Positions 48,619 through 61,337 are shown, counted from the first letter of the stretch. The stretch is DNA of 64,000 nucleotides from Topomyia yanbarensis (GCF_030247195.1 NC_080672.1:9114001-9178000); one strand, 5' to 3'. Numbers and translations: made by a program. The notes: generated by a model from the sequence alone, not told the origin.

Positions 48619-50811
48619 ATAAGCTTAAGGAGTGAATTATAAAGCATTTTTTCCCTAAATAAATCATCTTTTCAGGAGTAATAAAGGGTCCCTCTTTAAA
48701 ATATCATCAACCTAATGACACGTAAAATAATTTGATTCAAATGCTATTTCTGTTTGCGATGTCGCTTCGTAGCACCAAAATTTAATTTCAATTGAATTAC
48801 ACCGATTAAAAAATCCATTATTTCAAATGACAAACATCATCATCGAAACAAATATCCCGGCTGTTCCAATTTGTTTTAAAATGAATCATTTTCATTGTAC
48901 TTCCGAAACCTTCAAAGGGCCGAGAATCAGGGCGGGAAATGGCAGTAAAAGATATTCTCGTGATAAATTTTACGATCACGCTCAACGTCTAGCCATTACA
49001 GAATTTTCATAAATTATCTCAAGCTTGCTTTCGTCGCCTGCGGTCAGAATGTTGCTTTATTTTTTTGCAACCACTGCCGAACCCCACATTACATGTTGTT
49101 CTCGGAAAACCCATTGTATATGTAATTTCGAAAATGAGTTTCTGTGTACCCATGGCACAAAGTAGGCCTGCCAGGCAATTTGCAAAACAAAACAAAACAT
49201 TTCTGTCGAGGTCAATTAGGCGAAGGCAGCAGCTTCGTCAACATCGTCCGCCAACAACATTACGCCTCCTTGGATCCACCGATATCTGCGGCTACTCTAT
49301 CGGAAATGGCTGTGTAAACAAATAGCTGACGAACCGAATTAATAGGTCCGTTGGAGTTGAAGGGAAAACTATGTGTGTTCTAAAATTACACTGCACGCTC
49401 GTAAAACTGTTTCTTTTGTTGATGATGGTGAAAAGCACTCCGGTAGTTTCGACCCAAATTAGTTTGAACATTTAAGTTTAACCCACTCTTGCCACTGGTG
49501 GCGTACAGTTCACAAACTGATGAAGGTATCAATTTTCTGCCCACAAACGTCGTAATTATCAGAAATGTTTCCATAACGCTCCGACTGATCCCGCAAACAA
49601 AGGATGGCAATTTCACACGCTCCAACTAGTTGAACAAGTTTATTATGGTTTTGCTAGTTGGTAATCATATACTCACACAGACATAACACTTCGGCTTATG
49701 GCTTTCGATTAATAGGCCCTACTAAGAACGTTTCGAGCAAACAGTGGCTCATTATCTTTTGATATATTCAAGCTTGGCCTTGCAATTGCTAATCGTTGCG
49801 GGGTGAAGATTGGGTAAATTGTTTAGTTCGCAATTAAATTATGCAATCAGCTCAGTGTAAAACATGGCTCTTCAAAGATAAACCCTACCTTGACCCAACC
49901 CTAATTCCATTATCAATACTGAACATGCTGAAAATGTGAGCAGAAAACCGAATCAGAACACAATTCCATTCGCTTTATTGTAATCGAATTGCAACATAGC
50001 AAAATGTAGGAAAAAGTGTAGCATGTGACGGCCAGATCGTTAAATACATTCGATATTTGTTTATTTGTCCTGCTGCTGCTGCTGCTGCTGCCAGATTCGT
50101 TGCTTTGCGGTTGAAACGCATGTCTGCTGGTCTACCGGAAGGCATTTCATTTTCTCATTTTCCGAGCTACATAAATCATACCCAAATGACGGTATGGCTG
50201 TGTGTATGGGTGAGCGAAAAAGTTTATTTGATCCAGTCAAATAAATCAACATCGATTTTCAGCTCCGGGGCCTATATTTTTGAACATATGAATCATGCAC
50301 ACAATCGGTCATGCTTCCTTTTCCATGTCGATGGATTTTTTTCCTCGTTCTGGCTCATAAATGTGTTAACTCACGATACACGAAAAGTACGAATAATCTC
50401 ATTACAGAGAGCAAGAGCACTGAACAGATCTTTTGCACACATTCCGTAGACCAGCTGCTTCGGTTCCCTGCGGCAAATGATGCTTTCCCCAGAAAAAAAA
50501 GTACCAAGGTTCAGGTTGACCGACCCGTCATCCCTACCTGCTTCCACCTACAACCGATCCATCTCATTACGAAATGGCTTTATTGAACGAGAAAAAAAAT
50601 TGTATATACCCAAACGGTGGAAGCGAACCGTGGCCAGATTTTTTCCTCCTCGGAAGAGCGATAAAAACGAGCTTGTGTTGGAGCGAAACGAGAAAATTCG
50701 ACGAAATATGAAGGCTTTGTTGTCTCGGGACAGCGACTAGATTGCGGAAATCGTCGAGAACATCGTTTGCTGAAAGTTTCTTTTTTTTTTTTCAATTGCC
50801 AGAAACTATTG
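48619..50811. other. Unique-looking region without an identified gene
   Basis: Frames up to 130 residues (50057-50449 plus) and 86 residues (49065-49325 plus) have no recognised domain. A CTG-type trinucleotide run lies at 50070-50092. Moderate GC and absence of internal copies suggest host unique DNA, possibly intronic or intergenic. Confidence 0.35.
50070..50092 (+). repeat. (TGC)n microsatellite
   Basis: About seven consecutive tgc triplets. Poly-Q, poly-A or poly-L frames here are not supported as coding. Confidence 0.85.
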
Positions 50812-53223
50812 CACCATGGACCACAAATCGATTTTTTTGGTCGAAAATCCAGAACTTATAAACCGTTAGTACTAGACTTTCAGTGTCTTTGGAACAAATT
50901 CTCTACAATAAGTGCTCTTCATTTTAGGGTAAACAAAATTAGGGTGGCCCTCTCGATTTTTGAAATAAAAAATTATCTCCTGAATGAAAAAAGATAGGAG
51001 AATATGATCTTCCAAAGAAATGTAGATAAATCAATTTTCAGTAACTTTGTTGAAAACGTCGAAACTCTATCTTCAACAGTTTTTATTTTACAGCGATTTC
51101 CCTTGTTGCGTTTAGGGTGGCTTTTAAAAAATAAGTTTTTTTTAATATAACATCTTTGAAGTTGATTTTTCGTGAATGTCGACTTCAGACAAAAGTTAGC
51201 TCTTACAAATGCGCACATTTCTTCTTCAGAGACCAACTCATTAAATTTTATATAAACAGAGTTATTGACGATTTTATGGTCGAAATTCGACATTTTCTAA
51301 GCTAAATAACTCCGAAGGTTGCAAAAAGTGGCAATCAATGTTATGACCATCTGATAGTACTTTAAAAACACTACAAAATAAGGGGTACATGGTGTGTCTC
51401 CTAGCGACTGTTCATGTGAAATGTTTTCTTATAAACTATCTCTGTTCCATGGGCCAAAAAACGATTATTTGTTGAAAATCCAGTTCTTCTGTCACATAAG
51501 TGCTAGGCATTCAGTGTCTTCAGAAGAATTTCTTCACAATAAGTGCGCTTCATTTCGGTGTGAAAAACAGGGTGGTCTCCTTGATTTTTGGAATGAAAAT
51601 AATTTTAATTTAATTTTGAATAATAACAATAGAAGTATAAAGCCCTACTGAAAATTAAAAAATAATCAAGTTTGAGTAAATTTGTTGACAATTCCTTAAC
51701 TATTGTCGTTGCGGCCTTTTCCATTAGTTGGTTTGGCTTGACCTTTTAGTTTAAAAAAGTAATATATTGATGTTTTCAGTGGAAAATTTTTTTCTCTGCG
51801 TTTCAACAATTTCTACACTGATGAAATAAAGTACCTTTTAATGCATAGAAAACTGCCCATTTTGAATAAAATTGTAATAACCCACTTAATGGGTAAAGAG
51901 CTTGTACGTCAATCTGTTTACGTTTTACCTATTATTTCTTGTGGAAAACTTACAATGAAATGCGTAAAAAATACCCATTTTTGAAAATCGTTTCAGAATG
52001 AAAAATACTGAAAATAGTTTTTTTTCTGAAATTAAAAAAATTATACAGCACAAGTCTTACATTATTTCCTTCGGTTAAAAGTATAAGAATCCTGATAGAA
52101 TCTCTATCCTAAAGCCCAAAATCAACATAAAAACTGCCACTTAACAGAATCCCTGAATCTTCCAAAGCAGTCGAAATTGATGGATTATCGCATATATGCC
52201 GTTTTAATATGTAGGTTATCTCGCTTGAAGTAATTCATAAAGGACCCTTGTTTTATGTACAATTTCATTCCACGAAACAAGTTTAGAATAACATCTTCCG
52301 AGAGTACCATTAAATTTGATTTGCATAGGATATCCGGATATGTGTGTATATAAGAACGACGACTATGATTAATATATATTTTAAGTACGAATTTAGGTGA
52401 ATACCGCATACACTTTCTATAACAGAGGGAGTTTATAAGCAAACATTTCACATGAACAGTCGCTAGGAGACAAACCATGTACCCCTTATTTTGTAGTATT
52501 TTTAGAGTACTATCAGAAGGTCATAACATTGATTGCCACTTTTTGCCACCTTCGGAGTTATTTAGCTTATAAAATGTCGAATTTTGAGCATAAAATCGTC
52601 AATAACTCTGTTTATATAAAAGTTAATGAGTTGGTCTCTGAAGAAGAAATGTGCGCATTTATAAGAGCTAACTTTTGTCTGAAATCGACATTCACGAAAA
52701 CTCAACTTCAAAGATGTTATATAAAATAAAAAACTTATTTTTTAAGAGCCACCCCAAACGCAACAAGGGAAATCGCTGTAAAATAAAAACTGTTGAAGAT
52801 AGAGTTTCGACGTTTTCAACAAAGTTACTGAAAATTATATATTGTACTCAAAATTGATTTATCTACATTTCTACATCTTTTTTCATTCAGGAGATAATTT
52901 TTTGACGTAGGACTACGTCTTTGTTTTCGGGGGTGCACTCTGCAAATTCTACAAAAATGGTATGTAACGAAAAGTGGTCCAATTTTAAACGCATATAATT
53001 CAGCCATCTCACGATAAATTTTCAAATTTTTTGCGCAAATCGCCCCAAAATACTTCTAAGAATAGATTCCAATAGATAAACTCAAGGATTTTTGATATCA
53101 TAGCATTAAAAAATTAAATAATATACAACCTTGTCAAAATATCGCGCATTAACACACAGAAGATAGCGCTTCCCAAGCCCTGTACGACGGATTGGTGTAC
53201 CTAGCGCGCAACGCTTCTATGAA

Positions 53224-53275
53224 TGACGTCATCATCGACTATTTAAAGAACGAACTTGGCCAGACACGCTCAGTT
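53224..53275 (+). promoter_or_regulatory. Promoter-like CRE, TATA and initiator in family Y copy C
   Basis: TGACGTCA at 53224-53231, 8 bp, TATTTAAA at 53240-53247, then TCAGTT at 53270-53275 with its A at 53272. TCAGTT fits the arthropod initiator, and 32 nt from the TATA start to A+1 is the usual distance. Function is inferred. Confidence 0.55.
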
Positions 53276-53320
53276 CCCTGTTGAACGGCTGGCGAAGCAG
53301 ATCACTGCGCTGTATTTTTT

Positions 53321-53362
53321 ACAGCCAGTGTAGCTGAGTTAGAAGTCCGTTACACTGGCTGT
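53321..53362 (+). other. Hairpin in family Y copy C
   Basis: Perfect 12-bp stem acagccagtgta / tacactggctgt with an 18-nt loop, about 50 nt downstream of the candidate start site. Copy D has the same hairpin with one compensated base pair. An outer inverted pair (cctgttgaacg near 53278 and cgtccaacagg near 53384) could extend it. Confidence 0.65.
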
Positions 53363-54678
53363 GGAGGGACGCCACCCTGTGTCGTCCAACAGGCGACCGC
53401 TCCAACTGCTTCCTAAATGCCGCTGTAATGTTGCCAGTAAATTTTTGGTTTAACTAGCACATGTATTTGCTATTTGCGCTTGAAATTAAGTAATGTAGTG
53501 GTAGTAATAAGCTTCCCATTTTGGTTTAAACGCAAGGACAGTTTTTAAAACAGGATTTCATAATTTAGTTTAGCTCATCTAAGCAATTTTATCAATTCTG
53601 TAATTTAAAAGGAATTTTACGGAACTTGGTGAATTTGGCCCCACTTGCAACTGGTATAATCAACGTGCACAAAGTGTTGCATAACGCAGGGCTGTTTTTT
53701 GGAACAAAATCATTCAGCCCTTCGCTATGCAAAATCACGATATTATGACAGATGGGCTAAGCGCGGCCGTTCCTTTCAATCGGGAAAAGCCGCGGGGAAT
53801 TTTGGTGAAACGCGCTAATAGTGTATGGTGGTACTAGTTGTCTCTTTCGCTCTACCCATCATCATCAGCGTTGACTAATTTTGCATTGTACGCTTGGGTT
53901 CAATGTTTGGCGCGAATGTGTTGGTAGGTAGGGAAACTGGCGGTAAAATGAACAGCAAAGTCATTATTTTCTAACTAATAAGTGACGGAGATATTACAAT
54001 CACCTTATGTTTCTTGTTAGACATGTTTTGTACATATCTGGTAAAAATACTTCATCAAAAACACATTTTTTCAAACATGATTCTTGATTTCTAAACATGT
54101 CCAAAAATGTTAGCGAGTGAGTAAAATGAACATGTGGCGGTGGTAAAATGAACAGCTTCTGGTGGCCTGCAAAATGTCCTGTATGTATGCAATGCGCAGC
54201 GTTGGAAAGCATTTTCCGATCAATGCTAATATCCCAACAAATCATGAGCTTTGCATACACACAGGGCATTTTGCAGGAAAAAAAATTGTCACGGAGGAAT
54301 TGAATTTTCATGACGTAATATTAACCATTTTACAATCCTATGGCATCGAAACACATCTACAAACTTGGGGTTATCCATGGGTGTTTGAACTTTTAGGATC
54401 TGTTTGAGAGCAACTAGAAAGCTTGGTCTATACATGAGATGTGATTATGTTGATTTTTCTTCACCGGTGTGGGTGTTTTTTCCCACACACTAAGTACTAA
54501 GAAAATAAATATTTTACATTAAGTAGTATAGTCCACGTCTACAGTTCGTGCAACCCCATAGGGCTGCCCCTTGTTGTTTTTATTTCAAAAATCGAGAGGG
54601 CTACCCTAATTTTATTTTCCCTAAAATGAAGAGCACTTATTGTAGAGAATTTGTTCCAAAGACACTGAAAGTCTAGTA

Positions 54679-56029
54679 GGGGGAATTATGGGTAAAACCG
54701 ACACTGTGGGTAAAACCGACACCCCGCAACTTGCTCTAGATTTAAATTTTTTGTTCATTTCATAATAATACTTTATTATTAGCACGATTATGTAGAACAT
54801 TTGAACACAAATTGTATTTACGTTAGTACGTCAAATGTCATAAAAATAAACAAAACGTACGACGGTAGCGTTTATACTCAACTGGATGTAAAATTTTGTT
54901 GATAGATTGTAAGGTTTTAACCGAACAAAAGCTTTTCAAATCACCATTTTTTTCAGTATCTATTATTATCGGCCTTTCTTATGATTAACTGGGTGTATTG
55001 AAGACGAGTTTGAGGTATTCAATATTTTCAATTGCTTTTAAGAAAAAAATGTTCGCTGTTGGGGTAAAACCGACACCCTTTTGTTAGGGTAAAACCGACA
55101 CGCTATTAACATGGTTGTAATTATTTGCGATTCATTACAATATGCTGTGATCTTTAGTGACACTTCAATTACACTATTAGCACACTATAGTAATAGTAAA
55201 GATACACAGAAATACTTTTATTGTGTTTATTTCTTATGAGTCTCATTAAAAATTAAAAATCTTGATTTTTTTCTTATCATATTCTATTGAAGCTCTTGCT
55301 ATTTCTGCAAAAAGCTCATTAAACCGAATTTCTAGTGTTCTCTTGGTTTCTCATAGATGAACTTTATCACAGTGATGATAATGATCTTTTGTGTATCCCG
55401 GTAGATCGTGGATTATCAGAGTCCCGTAAAATGAAAATCTGAACCAGGTAATTTTACTAAGAAGTGTGTGTCACTCAAAAATGAATGAATCCTATTAGCA
55501 AAATGTAGAACACTTGCAAATCTTCTCTTACGAAATAAAATGACACTGACGGTTGCAATGATGTGCATAAGGATTACTTGGAAATATCAATACCAAGAAA
55601 TAATCCTATAGCATAAAATACTCTTGTTTATAATATTACGCTTTCGAACTCTCTTCTCCTCACTACATGATGAAGCTACAAAAAGCACATTTTTGCATCA
55701 CACATACTCTCACTTTATTAATCACGCGTATAACACATTTTTAGTTAAAATAAAGATTTTAATAAAGTGGAGAGAAAATGAACTAAATGGGGTGTCGATT
55801 TTACCCCTATGGGGTGTCGGTTTTACCTGCAGTGCCTAAAAGAAGCCACTTTGTTTTCCAAGTTTTGCAATCAATAATTTTTAATGAAATTTTTGAAGCG
55901 CTGACAAAATTAAGCCTTGTTAAGAATTTTCCGAAGAAGAATTCTGTGTCTAAATTATAATTTTATTGATTTTGTGGTAACCCAAAAATAGAGTTAAGCT
56001 TAAGGTGTCGGTTTTAACCATAATTCCCC
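54679..56029. mobile_element. TA-inserting TIR element with subterminal motif repeats
   Basis: Ends gggggaattatgggtaaaac and (complement) ggggaattatggttaaaacc, with TA at 54677-54678 and 56030-56031. The intact paralogous site at 50870-50871 shows a single TA, so the insertion duplicated it, as Tc1/mariner-type elements do. The motif ggtaaaaccgacac occurs near both ends and internally (54690, 54709, 55065, 55086, and inverted near 55790, 55812, 56004). No transposase frame, 1351 bp. Confidence 0.8.
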
Positions 56030-56089
56030 TACTAACGGTTTATAAGTTCTGGATTTTCGACCAAAAAAATCGACTTGTGGCCCATGGTG

Positions 56090-58590
56090 CCCATGGTGGT
56101 TGCACATTCTTTTATTTCTTTTATCAACACAAAAACGGTGTCGATAAGTTTGAGAACATTCCTAGTGTAACATCTTAGTAGGCTACGTTCAGTTCGATAG
56201 CAACTTTCCACAGTTTGGCGAGCAGTGTCCCCAAGGCTTCCCAATTTGTCTCCGAGTTTGGTAACAAGCTTTGATCAAAATGTAAACATTTTCCATCTCT
56301 GCTGGAAACATGATTTACAACGAAAACCCGCATCAAGTGTCGTGATACGCTTGTCTCTTGTTTCCATCCGGCGGACAACAGGTGGTGTATTATCAAAATC
56401 TCCTAGCAACCAATCTTAGTGACAAGTTGATTTTTCAAACATGACCTGTCATCTATCTTCCGTGGCCTGATTAAGGTACACAACATCCCTTGCACATCGC
56501 AAGAACAGATTTGCCCACCCAGCTGGTCCGGTTTGCTCTGCTGTCGCGACTCGAAACGAGATTATATAAATATGAACACTTACGAAATATAAAAGCACTT
56601 GTTCCGCCAGTCCAGCTCGCCTTGCAGCGCTCAAAAGGTACCTTTTTTCCAGTCTCCCTCGGTCGTTGTTTATGCCGTAACACCCTCACATCATATGGCA
56701 GATTTTGGGTGGAGGTGGGAATTTTTCCTCATACTTTTTATCATCACCGTTTCGTGTTATTTTTTTTATATTTTTCTGCCGAACGGTCAGTGGGCATTGG
56801 AGGAATGACCGGTAAAACGGATGAATGACTCAAATGAACGGAGTCAGACCAGCTGCAGCGGCAACGGCGCGTGAACGCGAATGCTTTCGACTGGCTCCTG
56901 GTCCGGGTCAAATACACGAAGGAAATATACAATGCGACGGTGCTAGATTTTCCCACGACTCATACCAACTGCTGACGGTTGCTTAGGTCACTCACTGTAC
57001 TGTAAATATAGCTCCGTCACAACCACCACTACTCTGATCACCCACGCGATCAAATCCGCTTCCACTGACCGGCAGGTGCAGAGGAGGAAAACTGGTGCGA
57101 GTGAGTAGCATTCAAACCGAACACCATCGCCGTTCGGTCGTAGATGGATGTTTAATTAATATTACATTTTTGTAATTACAAAAAACTAGGACAAAAAAAA
57201 ATGATTGAAATAGGCTTCAATTTCAAAAAAAATTAATTTGAGAAGGAAACCTTATCGAATCCACAACAGCTCAAGGATTCAAGCTGTATCGTGAAGACGA
57301 TAAGAGGAGATGAAATTCGTCCATTCTTCCACCTTGACACGGGTCGATTGCTGCAGGGTACTCAAAGACGACGATGATGGCGGGTGCTGTGAACTTACTT
57401 CGAATGCTGGATAATTTGCTTTTTATGATTTAATTACGCAATGAGCTGGTACCCCCCGAGGGGTCCACTAGACTTGCGGTCAAAAATGTTGGCTTTTCCA
57501 TAGAGCATCTATTGTGCTACACCGACGCCGTTTGCCGTAAAACTTCTCGATGTCAGCTACTTGGTAATCAAGTAGCCAAAGAATCGCCAAAGGTCACTGG
57601 GATAGAGAGCCAAAGTGACTGCTGTGTGTGTGTGTTTGTGTGAAGCAAAAACAATTTGTTCAAGCAGCTCGAATGACATCACCATGGTGAGTGTGGTTTT
57701 CAAGGAGAGATAAACAGAAACGAATGAACGGTGTGGCGATGGACTTTACTCAGATGCAACGACCATGGAACAGTGTGCGGAGCAATTTTTTAGTCAAATC
57801 TGTTAACTAGTTCAGTATGGAAGAGGATCATTTTCACAAGTTTTGAAAATTTTTCGAAATAGTTGGACACGTTTTTAGATACACACTATACTCAAGTAAT
57901 GTACTCAAGTAATAACTTGGCATTGCTTAATACGACACCAGGCCAAAAGTTACTGCCCCAAACCATCATTATATACCAGTTTACACCAAACATAATGCAG
58001 CAATCTATCTTCTTAAGAAACAGTATGCAGGGAAATGTTCTCATATTGCTTCCTTGTGGGGCTATTGATTTGTTCCTAAACCGAACTAGAACGCACAGTG
58101 TTTTAAAAAAATTAATAGTATCTAAACTTTATAAGTATAGTTTGCTCGGAGAGGTTCTTGTCTTAATTATTATTACGCATCTGTAGGAATATATCGTTCA
58201 AAGATTAATTAACCTATAAGTGATTACGAAATTTATTTTCTGAATTAATTAAGATAGAAACTTCATGTCTCATTTGACTTATCTTCTTTTGATTTTGATG
58301 CTATTTGCACAACTCATATTCCTGCTGTGCAAATTGTATGTATCAAAATGAGCGAAGCGCGATCACGTGGGAGTAACATAGTAGGAGTTGACTTGAATTT
58401 GCCCACTCATCAATTCGTAAGGTGGAACATTTCTTGGAGGTGGAAATGTAACTTAAGCTTATATTTATCGTCTTCATTTAATATTATTCTTGGAGCCGAA
58501 AACAGCTTGGACGAAAGCGTAAGAAGTGAAAAAGTTTCAGGAAGTCATTTTAATGTATTCCTGGTGCTACCGTAACTTGAATTTCTCAGA
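56090..58590. other. Unique-looking region without an identified gene
   Basis: Frames up to 112 residues (56490-56828 plus) and 107 residues (57863-58186 plus) have no recognised motif. A short (TG)n run lies near 57624-57642. No repeat partner within the window was found. Confidence 0.35.
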
Positions 58591-58591
58591 A

Positions 58592-58641
58592 AAAAACTAC
58601 AAGGGGCAGCCCTATGGGGTTGCACGAACTGTAGACGTACT
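58592..58641 (-). mobile_element. Family Y right-end fragment
   Basis: Inverted match to the right end of copy C (54530-54576): caaggggcagccctatgggg and ttgcacgaactgtagacgta. It may be the far end of copy D (to 62521), separated by later insertions. Confidence 0.6.
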
Positions 58642-59402
58642 GGAAATCTAATATATTTCTTACATTTCAGTTTAAGCACAACCAATTAACATCGAATATT
58701 ACATATTGAACCAAACCTTCTTGATTATCAGGTCATTTCATTTGTAGAAAGGGATCGAATCCGATTAAACTTATTTGAGCAGATCTAAAGAAAGAAGACA
58801 GAAAACCGTGACCGAACTAATATCTGGAACTAAATCTTCATAGCACAAGATCAGCTTTTAAAAATTGTAAAAACTTTTCGATTAGGGTAATTTGGGGAGA
58901 GATGCAGCACATTTCTAAAAATCGATCCTACATAAAAGTAAACCATTCAATATTCAATGAAATTATTTTTATCAATTGTGACAAGTTTCTAAAATACTGT
59001 GAAAAGGTTTTTGCCATTAAAAAAAATCATCAAATTTTCACGAACATTTTTTTTTGAAAAAAGGTCATTACGGTAGAGATGCCGCATGTGCGGGTGAGAC
59101 GCCGCACCGTGGTCATAAACTGAAAAATTGTGAATGAAAGTATTTTTAGCTCTCGTTGACGTTTTTGTGCTTAGGTGTCTTCATCTGAGTTTCATGAAAT
59201 TTGATTACACCTATAAATCGGTTAGCACCTTCACTTTTCTACCATTTCCAGAATCATTTTTTATTCAACATTTTAAAAATACTTTTCTTTCTCAACCTTG
59301 TGTAACGGTTAAGTTGGAGTAACTTGATTCAGGGCACTATTTATCTATATGCTATATCTATATGCTTATATGCTTGTGTTGGTAGCAGTTCCTTAAAAGC
59401 AC
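58642..59402. other. No gene recognised
   Basis: Contains gagatgcagcac and gagatgccgcatg phrases near 58900 and 59080, perhaps parts of a dispersed repeat. No coding frame is supported. Confidence 0.4.
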
Positions 59403-60659
59403 TGCACAGTGGAAGAAATCCTACCAAAAAGGCAATTAATTGGAAGCTGCTGAAAAAGTATCACAATATACACACCAAAAGTTGCGACATTTTTTAGGTA
59501 ATAAAATTCAATCAAATTTGTTCACCGCACGCAATTGTGACCGGAGATATGGGGCTTTAAAGATCTGGAATATTACCGGTTTTCTTCAAATCTGAGGCCT
59601 AATTCGAAAGCCGCTGTAAAAGTACAAATAATTATACTCTTAAAGTTGTGGAAAACTCCAGCGATCAAAATGCAATCAAATTTGTTCACCGCACGCACTT
59701 GTGACCGGAGATATGGGGCTTTTAAAATCCGGAACATTACCGGTATTCATCAAATCTGAGGCCTAATTCAGAAGTCGCTGAAAAAGTTTACAGTATTACA
59801 CCCTTAAAGTTATGGAAAATTCTAGCGATCAAAATGCAATCAAATTTGTTCACCGCACGCACCTGTCACCGGAGATATGGGGCTTTGAAGATCTGGAACA
59901 TTACCGGTTTTCATCAAATCTGAGGTCTAATTAAGGAGCCGCAGTAAAAGTACAAAGAATTATATCCTTAAAGCTGCGGAAAACTCAAGCGATCAAGATG
60001 CATTCAAATTTGTATACCGCACGCAGTTGTGACCGGAGATATGGGGCTTTGAAGATCCGGAACATTACCGGTATTCATCAAATCCGAGGCCTAATACAGA
60101 AGCCGCTGAAAAAGTTCAAAGAATTACTCCTTTAAAGTTGTGGAAAGGTCTAGCGATCAAGATGCAATCAAATTTATTCACCGCACGCACCTGTGACCGG
60201 AGATATGGGGCTTTGAAGATCCGGAACATTACCGGTTTTCAACAAATCAGAGGCCTAATTCAGAAGCCGCTGAAAAAGTACAAAAAGTTATACCCTTAAA
60301 GTTGCGAAAGCTCTAGCGATCAATATGTTCCGGATTTTAAAAGCCTCATATCTCCGGTCACAAGTGCGTGCGGTGAACAAATTTGATTACATCTTGATCG
60401 CTAGAGCTTTCCGAAACTTTGAGAGTATAATTCTTTGAACTTTTTCAGTGGCTTCTGAATTAGGTCTCAGATTTGATGAATTCCAGTAATGTTCCGTATT
60501 TTCAAAGCCCCATATCTCCGGTCGCAAGTGCGTGCGGTGAACAAATTTGATTGCATTTTATTTCCTAAAAAAATCCGCAACTTTTGGTGTATATATTGTC
60601 GTACTTTTTCAGCAGCTTCCAATTAATTGCCTTTTTTGTCGGATTTCTTCCACAGTGCA
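59403..60659. mobile_element. Inverted-repeat element built of ~165-bp units
   Basis: The ends are tgcacagtggaagaaatcc and (complement) tgcactgtggaagaaatcc. Inside, the phrase accggagatatggggct recurs near 59539, 59702, 59871, 60034 and 60197 (about 165 bp apart) on the plus strand, then twice inverted near 60340 and 60505. The polarity switch is near 60316-60327. Each unit also shares ttcaccgcacgca and catcaaatctgaggcctaat. The terminal ~150 bp (ggcaattaattggaagctgc) form inverted arms. No coding frame is recognised. Confidence 0.8.
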
Positions 60660-61021
60660 TTGTTTGGCTGTTTCTCCCAATGAATGTATACAACTTAGGT
60701 TTGCTCTTGAAAAATTCACTTTGAAACAGCATCAATTCGAGCAAATTTTCGCTTTTATCTCAATATTGACATCACTACAAATCAATGCATTCACGAAAAT
60801 TAGTGCCTGAAACTTTAAAGAATAAACTGAAGTAACTAATACTTAGATACATATCGCCCATTTAAATGTATAGATAAATAGACTCATAATCCTATATGTC
60901 ACTGTGTTAGGTCCGTTAGTTTGTGCATATACCTTATTAAGATCCTATACCTGACGCAAATGATCATTTAATGACATTCCGAGGTGAAAAAAAACAGGGT
61001 TGTTATGATTAATAATAAAAT
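60660..61021. other. No gene recognised
   Basis: AT-rich stretch between the ~165-bp-unit element and the palindromic-element half copy; nothing supported. Confidence 0.4.
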
Positions 61022-61337
61022 CCACTTGTTTTAAAGTCATGCTGCTTCTTTAGTTAATAACTTTTCTTAACGAATTTTCAAAAACTCACCCCGGATGTGT
61101 TCATTAGAAGAATGCCCTTAAGAAATAAATAGAGTTCTGAATTATTGATTGATGAGGTGATTTTTTAAGAATTTATTTTCAATGTTTTCCATACAAACTT
61201 CCATATAAACATTGAAATTTTTTGAGGGTCCCTAGGCGCAACCGATTGGTACCAAAATTTGCACAATTACTGCATAAAAGGAATCAGTAGAGTCTGGTGG
61301 AGCTTAAAGTCAAAAATTGAATCAGTCTAATGTACCT
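61022..61337 (+). mobile_element. Half copy of the palindromic MITE-like element
   Basis: It matches, in reverse, the centre of the element at 43378-43866 (ttaaagtcatgctgcttctt) and then that element's right arm (gattgatgaggtgatttttt, aaaaggaatcagtagag). It also includes the ~40 bp after the arm. The other arm is absent. Confidence 0.7.

Larger units (their letters stand above)
52904..54576 (+). mobile_element. Family Y element, copy C (complete by empty-site comparison)
   Basis: Its limits are fixed by the interruption of the foldback right arm: left end gacgtaggactacgtc, right end ccccatagggctgccccttg, inserted in a run of T. It contains the conserved promoter-like block, a hairpin (53321-53362), segment X (about 53640-53825) and a ggtaaaatgaacagc motif at 53942 and 54145. 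No protein is recognised. The two ends are not inverted repeats of each other. Class unknown. Confidence 0.75.
50812..56089. mobile_element. Foldback element, right arm split by two insertions
   Basis: The left arm, about 50812-51450, is continuous. The right arm is its inverted copy in three pieces: about 52413-52903, 54577-54678 and 56030-56089. Examples are cgatttttttggtcgaaaat against the complement near 56050, and agggtggcttttaaaaaata against the complement near 52750. The loop is about 51450-52412. The gaps at 52904-54576 and 54679-56029 are later insertions. The ends read caccatgg-ccacaa. No coding capacity is recognised. Confidence 0.8.

Noticed and set aside
52529..52857. Short frames with MSNFEHKIVNNSVYIKVNELVSEEEM-like sequence on both arms of the foldback element
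   Set aside because: The same peptide appears on the opposite strand at 50973-51293 only because the arms are inverted copies. The frames are short and break at different points, so coding is unlikely.
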